Source: Acidobacteriota bacterium (GTDB taxonomy: Bacteria > Acidobacteriota > Terriglobia > Bryobacterales > Bryobacteraceae). From it: DNA of 64,000 nucleotides. The DNA lies in the NCBI GenBank assembly GCA_947470805.1, contig CANIVU010000017.1, positions 35,575 through 99,574 of the forward strand, given 5' to 3'. Under the pieces are notes generated by a model. It was not told the DNA's origin. It searched no databases and saw nothing but the letters and a program-made list of their open reading frames with translations. Position numbers and translations under genes: made by a program. Within the stretch, counting starts at the first letter, position 1, and each line of letters begins with the position of its first letter. Positions 31,841 through 39,827 of the stretch are shown piece by piece.

Positions 31841-32545
31841 ATGGAGAGTGTCTTTTCAGCGCGGGATGTTACTAAGTTCTACGATATGGGAGAGGTACGC
31901 GTCCATGCGCTGCGCGGGGTGAGCCTGGAGCTGTACGCCGGAGAGATGATGGTGCTGCTGGGGCCGTCGGGGAGTGGAAAGTCCACGTTTCTGAATATTC
32001 TGGGTGGGTTGGACAGGGCGTCGGCGGGGCAGGTGCTGTACCGGAACTTCGACATTACCTTGGCGAATGACAGTGAACTTACACAGTACCGGCGCAAGCA
32101 TGTGGGATTTGTCTTTCAGTTTTACAACTTGATTCCGAGTTTGACGGCGCTGGAGAACGTGGCGGCGGTGACCGAGATTGCGACTAATCCGATGAAGCCG
32201 GAGGAGGCGTTGGAACTGGTGGGGCTGGCCGACCGGATGCACCACTTCCCTTCCCAGCTTTCCGGCGGGCAGCAGCAGCGGGTGGCGATTGCACGGGCGA
32301 TTGCGAAGCGGCCGAGTGTACTGCTGTGCGATGAGCCGACGGGGGCTCTGGATTCCGAGACCGGCGTGGTGGTGCTGGAGGCGATTGATAAGGTCAATCG
32401 GGAACTGGGCGCGGCGACGGCGGTGATTACGCACAACGCTGATATTGCGGGCATGGCCGACCGCGTGGTGCACATGAGCAACGGGCAGGTTTCGGGCGTG
32501 GAAGTGAACGCGCATCGGAAGGCGCCGCGGGAGTTGCACTGGTGA
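31841..32545 (+). CDS. ABC exporter ATP-binding protein (MacB/LolD type)
   Basis: A 234-residue ATPase with Walker A 'GPSGSGKST', Q-loop '[17 protein letters not shown]' (the LolD/MacB signature stretch), ABC signature '[14 protein letters not shown]' and Walker B '[11 protein letters not shown]'. It pairs with the FtsX-type permease next in line; the two genes overlap in GTGA. Complexes of this kind are mechanotransmitters that drive export of lipoproteins, antibiotics or other envelope molecules without moving them through the membrane themselves. Confidence 0.95.
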   Translation: MESVFSARDVTKFYDMGEVRVHALRGVSLELYAGEMMVLLGPSGSGKSTFLNILGGLDRASAGQVLYRNFDITLANDSELTQYRRKHVGFVFQFYNLIPSLTALENVAAVTEIATNPMKPEEALELVGLADRMHHFPSQLSGGQQQRVAIARAIAKRPSVLLCDEPTGALDSETGVVVLEAIDKVNRELGAATAVITHNADIAGMADRVVHMSNGQVSGVEVNAHRKAPRELHW

Positions 32546-34896
32546 AACTGCGCGCGCTGGACCGCAAGCTGTTCCGCGATTTGTGGGCGGTGCGCGGGCA
32601 GGTCATTGCCATTTCGCTGGTGTTGGCGGCGGGGGTGGCGACATACGTGATGGCGGCTTCCACGCTCGATTCGCTGCAGAGAACGCAGGCTCGGTTGTAC
32701 CGGGAGTTTCGGTTTCCGGATGTGTTCGCGGGGATGAAGCGGGCACCGGATGGGGTATTGGCGCAGGTGGCGGCGATTCCGGGGGTGGCCAATGTGGAGG
32801 CGCGCGTGGCGGCGCCGGCGAACATTGAGCTGGCGGGGTATGGGCAGCCGGTGTCGGGTTTGATTGTCGGCCTGCCGCACGGGGAGGCACAGTTTAACCT
32901 GCTGCACCTGCACGCAGGGCGGATGCCGGAGCCGGGACGGGAGCGGGAAGCGCTGGTGAGCGATGGGTTCGCCAAGGCGCACAAACTGCGGCCGCGGTTC
33001 CCGCTGCAGGTAACGATAAATGGGCGGAGGCGGATGTTGGAGGTGGTGGGCGTAGTGTCGACGCCGGAGTTCATTTACCAGCTGGCGCCGGGCTCGATTG
33101 TGCCGGATTTCAAGACTTATGTCGTGGTTTGGATGGACGGGCGCGCTCTGGAGGGCGCCTACGACATGACGGGGGCGTTTAACCAGGTGGCCGCTTCGTT
33201 ACAGCGGGGGACGCGCGTGGAGGATGTGGTGGCGGCGATGGACGCGATTCTGCGGCCGTATGGGGGGCTGGGCGCGCAGGGGCGGAAGGACCAGGTGTCG
33301 CATCGGTATTTGTCGGAAGAGTTTAAGCAGTTGACGATGATGGCGACGTTGTTTCCAGCGATCTTCTTGTCGGTGGCGGCGTTCCTGTTGAACGTCGTGG
33401 TGAGCCGGCTGATGACGACGCAGCGAAGCCAGATTGCGACCTTGAAGGCGTTTGGGTACACGACGGGAGCGGTGGCGGTGCATTTCCTGAAGTTCACGGC
33501 GGTGATTGTGCTGTTGGGGACCGTGTTGGGGATTGGCGGGGGCGCTTGGCTGGGGGGCGGGTTGTCGCGGTTGTACATGGACGTCTACCGGTTCCCATAT
33601 CTGGATTATTCGCTGCGGCCGGTGGTGATTGGGATTTCGCTGGCGGTGGGACTGGTGGCGGCGGGGGCGGGGACGCTGGTGGCGGTGCTGCGGGCGGCGG
33701 GTGAATCGCCGGCGGTGGCGATGCAGCCGGCTAATCCCGGGAGGTACCGGCGGAGTTTGTTTGAGACGGCTTGGCTGTCGCAGCCGACACGGATGATTTT
33801 GCGGAATATTGAGCGGCGGCCGGTGAAGTCGTTGTTGTCCGTTATTGGGGTGGCGATGTCGACGGCGATTCTGGTTTTGGGCGGTTTTTGGGGCGATGCG
33901 GTGGATTATATGGTCTTCGCGCAGTTGCGACGGGCGCAGTTGGACGATGTCACTGTGACCTTCATCGGCCCGGTGTCGACGCGGGCGATGTATTCGTTGT
34001 TGAGCTTGCCTGGGGTGACGTACGCGGAGCCGACGCGGGCGGTGGCGGCGCGGTTCCGGTTTGAGCAGCGGACGTATCGCACGGCATTGCAGGGGATGGA
34101 GCCGGAGGGGCGATTGCGGCGGTTGTTGGACACGCGGTTGGAACCAGTGACGCTGCCGGAAGAGGGAGTGTTGTTGACCGATCATTTGGCGAAGATGCTG
34201 GGGATACGGCCGGGGGAGATGTTGACGGTGGAGTTGCTGGAGGGGTCGCGGGCGGTGCGAGAGGTGCCGGTGGCGGGGGTGGTGAGCGAGTACATAGGCG
34301 TGTCGGCTTACATGCGGCGGGACACATTGAACCGGTTCCTGCGCGAGGGCGATTCGGCGACGGGGGCGTTTCTATCGGTCGATTCCCGGGCGCTGCCGGA
34401 GCTGTATGCGCGGTTGAAGAAAATCCCGGCGGTGGCGGGTTCGGCAGAGCGGGCGCAGGTGTTGCGGAGCTTCTACGAGACGCTGGCGGCGCAGATGTTG
34501 ACGTTTGCGTTTTTCAATACGCTGTTGGCGTCGACGATTGCGATTGGCGTCGTTTACAACACGGTGCGGATTTCATTGAGCGAGCGGGGGCGGGAGTTGG
34601 CGAGCCTGCGGGTGTTGGGATACACGCGGAGCGAGGTTTCCTATATTTTGCTGGGGGAATTGACGGTTTTGGTGTTTGTGGCGATTCCGGTGGGGCTGGT
34701 GATGGGGAGGGGGTTGGCGGGAGTGATGGCGGGGTCGGCGCAGACCGAATTGTTCCGGATCCCGATGGTGGTGGAGCCATCGACGTATGCGTTGGCGGCG
34801 CTGGTGGTAGCGGTGGCGACGGTGCTCTCGGCGTTCACGGTGGGGCGGAAGATTAATCATCTAGACTTGGTAGAAGTGCTGAAGGCACGGGAGTAG
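32542..34896 (+). CDS. ABC exporter permease with two FtsX domains
   Basis: A 784-residue inner-membrane protein with duplicated FtsX/MacB-type halves. A first helix at about 20-40 ('[20 protein letters not shown]') is followed by a large periplasmic domain, three helices at about 265-385, a fourth at about 425-445 that opens the second half ('[18 protein letters not shown]'), a second periplasmic domain, and three final helices (about 650-775). The C-terminus '[14 protein letters not shown]' matches the family ending. It starts at a GTG overlapping the ATPase stop. With the ATPase and the HlyD-like adaptor it should form a tripartite efflux system. No outer-membrane channel gene is adjacent. 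Confidence 0.93.
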   Translation: MKLRALDRKLFRDLWAVRGQVIAISLVLAAGVATYVMAASTLDSLQRTQARLYREFRFPDVFAGMKRAPDGVLAQVAAIPGVANVEARVAAPANIELAGYGQPVSGLIVGLPHGEAQFNLLHLHAGRMPEPGREREALVSDGFAKAHKLRPRFPLQVTINGRRRMLEVVGVVSTPEFIYQLAPGSIVPDFKTYVVVWMDGRALEGAYDMTGAFNQVAASLQRGTRVEDVVAAMDAILRPYGGLGAQGRKDQVSHRYLSEEFKQLTMMATLFPAIFLSVAAFLLNVVVSRLMTTQRSQIATLKAFGYTTGAVAVHFLKFTAVIVLLGTVLGIGGGAWLGGGLSRLYMDVYRFPYLDYSLRPVVIGISLAVGLVAAGAGTLVAVLRAAGESPAVAMQPANPGRYRRSLFETAWLSQPTRMILRNIERRPVKSLLSVIGVAMSTAILVLGGFWGDAVDYMVFAQLRRAQLDDVTVTFIGPVSTRAMYSLLSLPGVTYAEPTRAVAARFRFEQRTYRTALQGMEPEGRLRRLLDTRLEPVTLPEEGVLLTDHLAKMLGIRPGEMLTVELLEGSRAVREVPVAGVVSEYIGVSAYMRRDTLNRFLREGDSATGAFLSVDSRALPELYARLKKIPAVAGSAERAQVLRSFYETLAAQMLTFAFFNTLLASTIAIGVVYNTVRISLSERGRELASLRVLGYTRSEVSYILLGELTVLVFVAIPVGLVMGRGLAGVMAGSAQTELFRIPMVVEPSTYALAALVVAVATVLSAFTVGRKINHLDLVEVLKARE

Positions 34897-34902
34897 GGAC
34901 GC

Positions 34903-36129
34903 GTGAAACGGTGGCTTTGGATTATCGGATTGGCCGCGGTGGCTGGGGTTGGCATATTCCTGGGGATGCGGCCGCAGCCGGTGCCTGTGGAGGGTGTGGC
35001 GGTGGCCGCGGGTCCGTTGCGCGTGACGGTGGAGGAAGAGGGAAAGACGCGGCTGCGGAGCCGGTATGTGATTTCGGCGCCGGTGGCTGGGTATACGCCG
35101 CGATTGGCGTGGAAGGCGGGGGATACGGTGCGGGCGGGGGCGGCGGTGACGGTGCTGGAACCACCGCGGCCGGTGGTATTGGACGCACGGACGAAGGATT
35201 CAGCGGAGGCGCGGGTTCGTTCGGCCGAGGCGGCGTACACCGTTGCGCAGAGCCGCGTGGCGACGCAGACCGAGCAGGTGCGGGCGGCGCGGGCGGACGT
35301 GGAGTATTGGCGGAAGCAGCAGGCTCGGGAAGAGGCGTTGCGGAAGAGTGGGGACCTACCCGTTTCGCGGTTGGAGCGGACGGTGGCGGATTTGAAGCGG
35401 GCGGAGGCGGCGCTGGCAGCGGCGGAGCGCGGGGTGGTGACGTTGAAGGACGAAGTGGCGGCGGCGCGGGCGGAGGTGGCCGGGGCGCGGACGGCGTTGC
35501 GGCCGACGGCGGGGGCGGCGACGGGGGAGCGGATTCCGGTTGTGGCTCCTGCGGGCGGACGCGTTATCCGGGTGGTGCGGGAGAGCGAGGGCGTGGTGGC
35601 GCCGGGGGAGGCGCTGTTGGAAATTGGGGACGCGCGGGCGATTGAGGTGGTGGTGGAGGTGCTGTCGGCCGATGCGGTGCGGATTGCGCCGGGGATGAAG
35701 GTTGTGTTGGAACGATGGGGCGGGGCGAAGGCGTTGGAGGCACGGGTGCGGATGGTGGAGCCCGGCGGATTCACGAAGATTTCGGCGTTGGGCGTGGAGG
35801 AGCAGCGGGTGCGGGTGGTGGCCGATTTGGTGTCGCCAGAGGAGGAGTGGCGGGCGTTGGGGGACGGGTACCGGGTGGAGGCGGCGTTCGTTTTGTGGGA
35901 GGGGGCGCAGGTGGTGCAGGTGCCGGCGAATGCGTTGTTCCGCGTGGGAGAGGGTTGGGCGGTGTTTGTGGCGGAGGGAGACCGGGCGCGGCGGCGGATG
36001 GTGAAGGTGGGGCAGCGGACGGGGCTGGCGGCGGAGATCGTGGGGGGATTGCAGGTGGGAGAGGTGGTGGTAGTCCACCCGGACGAGACGGTGGAAGACG
36101 GGAAGACGTTGACGGTGACGCGGCGTTAG
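34903..36129 (+). CDS. HlyD/MacA-type periplasmic adaptor protein
   Basis: A 408-residue membrane-fusion protein. An N-terminal membrane anchor ('WLWIIGLAAVAGVGIFLGM') leads into a biotinyl/lipoyl-like domain ('SAPVAGYTPRLAWKAGDTVRAG'). Next are a long alpha-helical hairpin (about 95-195, Ala/Arg/Glu-rich coiled coil) and the second half-lipoyl segment ('PVVAPAGGRVIRVVRESEGVV'). A beta-barrel domain follows, with a closing segment 'VGQRTGLAAEIVGGLQVGEVVV'. It starts at GTG, 6 bases after the permease stop. It links the inner-membrane exporter to an outer-membrane channel encoded elsewhere. Confidence 0.93.
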   Translation: MKRWLWIIGLAAVAGVGIFLGMRPQPVPVEGVAVAAGPLRVTVEEEGKTRLRSRYVISAPVAGYTPRLAWKAGDTVRAGAAVTVLEPPRPVVLDARTKDSAEARVRSAEAAYTVAQSRVATQTEQVRAARADVEYWRKQQAREEALRKSGDLPVSRLERTVADLKRAEAALAAAERGVVTLKDEVAAARAEVAGARTALRPTAGAATGERIPVVAPAGGRVIRVVRESEGVVAPGEALLEIGDARAIEVVVEVLSADAVRIAPGMKVVLERWGGAKALEARVRMVEPGGFTKISALGVEEQRVRVVADLVSPEEEWRALGDGYRVEAAFVLWEGAQVVQVPANALFRVGEGWAVFVAEGDRARRRMVKVGQRTGLAAEIVGGLQVGEVVVVHPDETVEDGKTLTVTRR

Positions 36130-36160
36130 ACGTTGTCCATTTGGGCTAGGGGAGTAGGTC

Positions 36161-36188
36161 TTGCGCGTGCAAAACGCAGCCTTATATT
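36161..36188 (+). promoter_or_regulatory. Putative housekeeping promoter of the phosphatase gene
   Basis: TTGCGC (36161-36166) and TATATT (36183-36188) are separated by 16 bases, 12 bases before the ATG at 36201. The start site would fall close to the ATG, implying a very short leader. A GCAGCC...GGCTGC inverted repeat overlaps the -10 box and could be an operator. Confidence 0.4.
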
Positions 36189-36200
36189 GGGGCTGCCTTT

Positions 36201-37736
36201 ATGCGACGACGATCCTTTATTGCTTCCCTGTTGGCGCTGCCCGGATCGGGCTGGCGGGTGTATTTGCAGAATGTGACGGAGACGGAGGCGACGGTTTGTT
36301 GGGACGCTTCGATGTTCGGGGCGGCGGGGGTTGAGTGTGACGGGCGGTACTTCGCGGCGGGGGTGCCGGGGCGGGCGCGGATTACGGGGTTAGCGGCGGG
36401 GACGGAGTATTTGTACCGGGTGGGGCCGGTGGAAGCTTCGTTTCGCACGGCGGGCGTGGGGGTGACGCCGTTTTTGGTTATTGGGGATACGGGGACGGGG
36501 TCGGCCGAGCAGTCGGCACTGGCCGGGAGGCTGGTGCGGGAGCGGGCGGCGTTCCTGTTGCATACGGGCGATGTGGCGTATCCGACGGGCCAGGCGGAGG
36601 CGTATCGGGAGCGGTATGTGGACTACTACCACTCGCTGATGGCGCGGACGCCGTTCTTTCCGTGCCCTGGGAATCACGACTACTACGAGACCGATGCGGA
36701 GCCGTATTTCGCGTTTCACGACTTACCGGGAGCGGGGGTTCCGGCGGCGGAGCGTGGGCGGTATTACTCCTTCGACTGGGGGGACGCGACGGTGGTTTCG
36801 ATTGATTCCAATGCGCCGTTGGAGGACCCGGCGCGGCGGGCGGTGATGTTGGATTGGCTGGACCGGGTGCTAGGGGCGTCGACGCGGTTTTGGCGGGTTG
36901 TGTTCTTTCATCATCCGCCGATGGCGGCGGGGCCCAACGAGGGGGATGTGCTGACGGAGTTGGCGCGGCGGCATCTGGTGCCGATGTTGGAACGGCACCG
37001 GGTGCCGCTGGTGTTTAACGGGCACGAGCATAGCTATCAGCGGAGCGTGCCGGTGGGTCCCGGGGAGGCAACCTACTTTACGACGGGGGGCGGCGGGGCA
37101 CCGTTGTACCCAGTGGGCGCGTCGCCGCTGGTGGCGCGGGGCGTGACGGCGAACCACTATTTGCGGTGCGCGGTGAATGGATACCGGCTGGATGTGGCGG
37201 CGGTGGGGTTGGATGGGTTGGCGTTTGATTCGGTGACGTTGCGGCCGCAACCGATGGTGCGGGCGGTGGTGAACGGAGCCTCGTTTGGAGCGCGAATTGG
37301 ACGGGGGAGCCCGGTGAGTGTGTTCGGGTGGCAGTTGGGGTTACCGGGAAGCCGGGAGGTTTCGGTGCGGGGGTTGGAGGTGCTGGCGGTGACGCCGGGA
37401 CAGATCAACGCGTTGCTGCCGGCGGGACTTGTGGGGCGCGTGCGATTGGAAGTTTCGACACCGAACGGGCGGGCGGAGACGGAGATTGAAGTGGTACCGG
37501 TGGCGCCGGCGCTGTTTGCGGGATCGGGGGTACGTAGTGGAGGAGTCTTACGGGTTTATGCGACGGGAATGGACGGGTATGGCGGGACGGTGGGAGCGCG
37601 TGTGAATGGGGTGGAGATCGGTTGCCGGTTGTTGGCGGGGCCGGTGGCGGGGGTGCAGATTGTGGAGTTGCCGGCGGTGGAGGGAGAGTTGGTGATCTTC
37701 GCCGGCGGGGAGCGGAGCAACGCGATTACGGTGTAG
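36201..37736 (+). CDS. Secreted purple-acid-phosphatase-like metallophosphoesterase with TIGR03437 tail
   Basis: A 511-residue exported protein. Signal: 'MRRRSFIASLLALPGSG' (Arg-rich, Tat-like). An FN3-like domain ('YLQNVTETEATVCWDAS') precedes a metallophosphatase with all five blocks: 'VIGDTGTG' (Asp), 'LHTGDVAYP' (Asp), 'PGNHDYYET' (Asn-His), 'FFHHPPMA' (His) and 'NGHEHSYQRS' (His-x-His). This is the arrangement of purple acid phosphatases. The last ~165 residues ('VVNGASFGARIGRGSPVSVF...PGQINALLPAGL') are the module found at the C-terminus of many Solibacter-type secreted proteins (TIGR03437), perhaps a surface-sorting domain. It converges on the CotH gene with an 11-base overlap. Confidence 0.9.
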   Translation: MRRRSFIASLLALPGSGWRVYLQNVTETEATVCWDASMFGAAGVECDGRYFAAGVPGRARITGLAAGTEYLYRVGPVEASFRTAGVGVTPFLVIGDTGTGSAEQSALAGRLVRERAAFLLHTGDVAYPTGQAEAYRERYVDYYHSLMARTPFFPCPGNHDYYETDAEPYFAFHDLPGAGVPAAERGRYYSFDWGDATVVSIDSNAPLEDPARRAVMLDWLDRVLGASTRFWRVVFFHHPPMAAGPNEGDVLTELARRHLVPMLERHRVPLVFNGHEHSYQRSVPVGPGEATYFTTGGGGAPLYPVGASPLVARGVTANHYLRCAVNGYRLDVAAVGLDGLAFDSVTLRPQPMVRAVVNGASFGARIGRGSPVSVFGWQLGLPGSREVSVRGLEVLAVTPGQINALLPAGLVGRVRLEVSTPNGRAETEIEVVPVAPALFAGSGVRSGGVLRVYATGMDGYGGTVGARVNGVEIGCRLLAGPVAGVQIVELPAVEGELVIFAGGERSNAITV

Positions 37737-38898
37737 CCGCGATTTCCGCGCGGATGAAAGCAGCGCGGGTGGCGGCGAAATCGCGGAGGTGGACGAGGGT
37801 GTCTTCGAACTCGGAGGTGAGGTAGGCTTTGCGCGTGTCGGATTCGGCGAAGGGGCGGATGAGTGCGGCGGTTCGCTCGATTTCGCGATCAAGCCAGCCG
37901 CCGGAATTTCCGGCGATTGTTGCACATTTTTCGAGGGCGCGGAGGAAATAGTCCCGGTACTCCAGGTTGTCGAGAAGACGCCGGGTTAGGACGTTTCGGT
38001 CGGTTCTATTCCATATCGATTGATCGGGGGAGCCAAAGGTGGCGTCTTTGTCCCAGGGGATGAAAAAGTGGCGGCGCTGGCCCTTCGGGCGGTAGAGATA
38101 GAAGTTGTTGATGCCCCAATCGCCGGTCATGCCATCGCGTTCGACGAGGTAGGTTTCAACGGCTAGGTAGTCGAGAAACTGGCGCGCGTCGATGAAGGGA
38201 GCGAGGGCGGCGGGGAGATCTTCGTCGGAAACTTCGTTGAGGGTACGGATGAAATCGACGAGCGGCGTGGCGTCGGGAGATTTCTCGTTGGTCTTTGGGG
38301 TGAAGGGGAGCGGGGAGTAAATGGCGGGGTCAGGGCCTGCGTAATGGAACCAGTATTCGGTGGCCCATTCATAGTCATAGAGGTAGCCCGAGTCCTCCGC
38401 GCGAGTCCGCTGGAGAAAGAGTTTGTCGACCGGTTCGACGAGCGTATAGAGGCCGGCATAGGCACCGTTGACGAACAGACGGACGTAGGCAGCGCGGGGA
38501 GCGGGGATGCCCATCTTTTCGAAGAGTTGGAGGCTGAGATACTCAGCCATCATGGAACGGTCCTGCGCGAGGTTGTCGAGGTCGAGAGCTTTAAAGCCGA
38601 GGAAGGCCTGACCGCCGACGAATTGGTTGAAATCGAGTTTAAGACCAGGTTTAGCGCTAATCCGGCTGCCGTTGCCCCGGGAGCGAACGCCGATCTTCGT
38701 TACCGTATGCCCTTCCCAGGAAAACGTAGCCTCGTAGTAAGTATCCAGTAAGTAATCCTGCTGCAGACGCTCATACTGACCGGGGCCGAATTCGAGCCGG
38801 ATATCGGTGACGCGCGAGGTATCGAAAACGTCGCGGCCCGGTTGGGCCGCGAGCGGAGAGTACAAACTGAACACGAAGAATACGAGGATGAAGCGCAT
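37726..38898 (-). CDS. Secreted CotH-family protein (atypical kinase fold)
   Basis: A 390-residue protein. The ATG giving 'MRFILVFFVFSLYSPLAAQP' starts a clear signal peptide. The CotH domain shows 'VGVRSRGNGSR'-like strand ('IGVRSRGNGS'), 'KPGLKLDFNQFVGG', 'YAGLYTLVEPVD', the catalytic-loop segment 'ERDGMTGDWGINNFYLYR' and the metal-binding 'PWDKDATFG'. CotH proteins of spore-formers phosphorylate coat proteins; homologs are widespread in non-spore-formers with unknown targets. The start is about 50 bases after the stop of the last transglutaminase gene on the same strand, so it is probably the final gene of the ATP-grasp/alpha-E/transglutaminase operon. Confidence 0.88.
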   Translation of the reverse strand: MRFILVFFVFSLYSPLAAQPGRDVFDTSRVTDIRLEFGPGQYERLQQDYLLDTYYEATFSWEGHTVTKIGVRSRGNGSRISAKPGLKLDFNQFVGGQAFLGFKALDLDNLAQDRSMMAEYLSLQLFEKMGIPAPRAAYVRLFVNGAYAGLYTLVEPVDKLFLQRTRAEDSGYLYDYEWATEYWFHYAGPDPAIYSPLPFTPKTNEKSPDATPLVDFIRTLNEVSDEDLPAALAPFIDARQFLDYLAVETYLVERDGMTGDWGINNFYLYRPKGQRRHFFIPWDKDATFGSPDQSIWNRTDRNVLTRRLLDNLEYRDYFLRALEKCATIAGNSGGWLDREIERTAALIRPFAESDTRKAYLTSEFEDTLVHLRDFAATRAAFIRAEIAATP

Positions 38899-38947
38899 CG
38901 TACTCAAGCCATATCGGCCAGAGCAGACGGAGCTTCAACGTTTCTTT

Positions 38948-39823
38948 CTAAGAAACGGCGGCAGCGGCGGTGACGGGATCCACACGAACAGCGACTTCGA
39001 CCAGTTGCGCGCCACCACCAAGAGTTACGCCTTTGACGGGGGTAACATCGCCATAATCCCGGCCCCAGCCGAGAGTAACATGGCCATCGGAGGGCACCAT
39101 ATCGTTGGTGGGGTCAAAATGCAACCAGCCGGCACTGGGCACGTAGGCGGCGACCCAAGCGTGGGAGGCTTCGGCGCCCTGGTAGTTGGCGCCGCTGCGA
39201 AGATAGCCGCTGACGTAGCGGGCAGAGAGGCGGAGCGAGCGGAGGGCGCCAATCATGATGTGGGAGAAATCCTGGCAGACGCCGCGGCGATTCTTCAACA
39301 CTTCGGCGAGGGGCATGTCGATGGAAGTGGATTTCGGCGCGTATTCGAACTCGCGGTGGATGCGCCGGGAGAGGTCGTCGAGCGCTTCGACGAGTGGGCG
39401 GCCACTGGGAAAGGAGAGTTTGGCGAAAGCAGCCAGTTGTGGACTGGCGGAGATGAAGGGGGAGTCGTAGATGAACTCGGAGGCTTCGAGGGTGGGGTTG
39501 TCGGCGCCTTCAATCAAGAGCGCGCACGCCTCCTCCCAACGGAGCGTGGGAAGCACGCCGACGCGGGCCGGTTCCACTTCGACCACGCTGGCGGCGGTGA
39601 CGGTGAAACGGTCGTGCGGTTCGAAGATGGAAAACGTGGTGACTTCATTGCCGAACCAGTCCTTGCGAGTGCGCCAGAGAGCGGGTTCGGGCTCCACCTG
39701 GATCCGGCATTCCTTTACATGCTGACGGCCAAATTCGCGCGGAGTGAGGCGGAGTTCGTTGACGCTTTGGGCGACGGGTTCCTCGTAGATATGCCTGGTG
39801 ATGTGTTTGGCGCTATAGATCAT
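38948..39823 (-). CDS. Transglutaminase-like protein (COG1305 type)
   Basis: A 291-residue protein with the bacterial transglutaminase N-terminal beta domain ('YSAKHITRHIYEEPVAQSVNELRLTP') followed by the papain-like core. The catalytic triad is visible: Cys in 'RRGVCQDFSHIM', His in 'EASHAWVAAY' and Asp in 'HFDPTNDMVPSDGH'. No signal peptide, so cytoplasmic. Proteins of this type in ATP-grasp/alpha-E operons are thought to cleave or transfer on peptide side chains, acting as a peptidase or amidase paired with the ligase. It follows the fused ATP-grasp/alpha-E gene after 4 bases. Confidence 0.9.
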   Translation of the reverse strand: MIYSAKHITRHIYEEPVAQSVNELRLTPREFGRQHVKECRIQVEPEPALWRTRKDWFGNEVTTFSIFEPHDRFTVTAASVVEVEPARVGVLPTLRWEEACALLIEGADNPTLEASEFIYDSPFISASPQLAAFAKLSFPSGRPLVEALDDLSRRIHREFEYAPKSTSIDMPLAEVLKNRRGVCQDFSHIMIGALRSLRLSARYVSGYLRSGANYQGAEASHAWVAAYVPSAGWLHFDPTNDMVPSDGHVTLGWGRDYGDVTPVKGVTLGGGAQLVEVAVRVDPVTAAAAVS

Positions 39824-39827
39824 GGCA

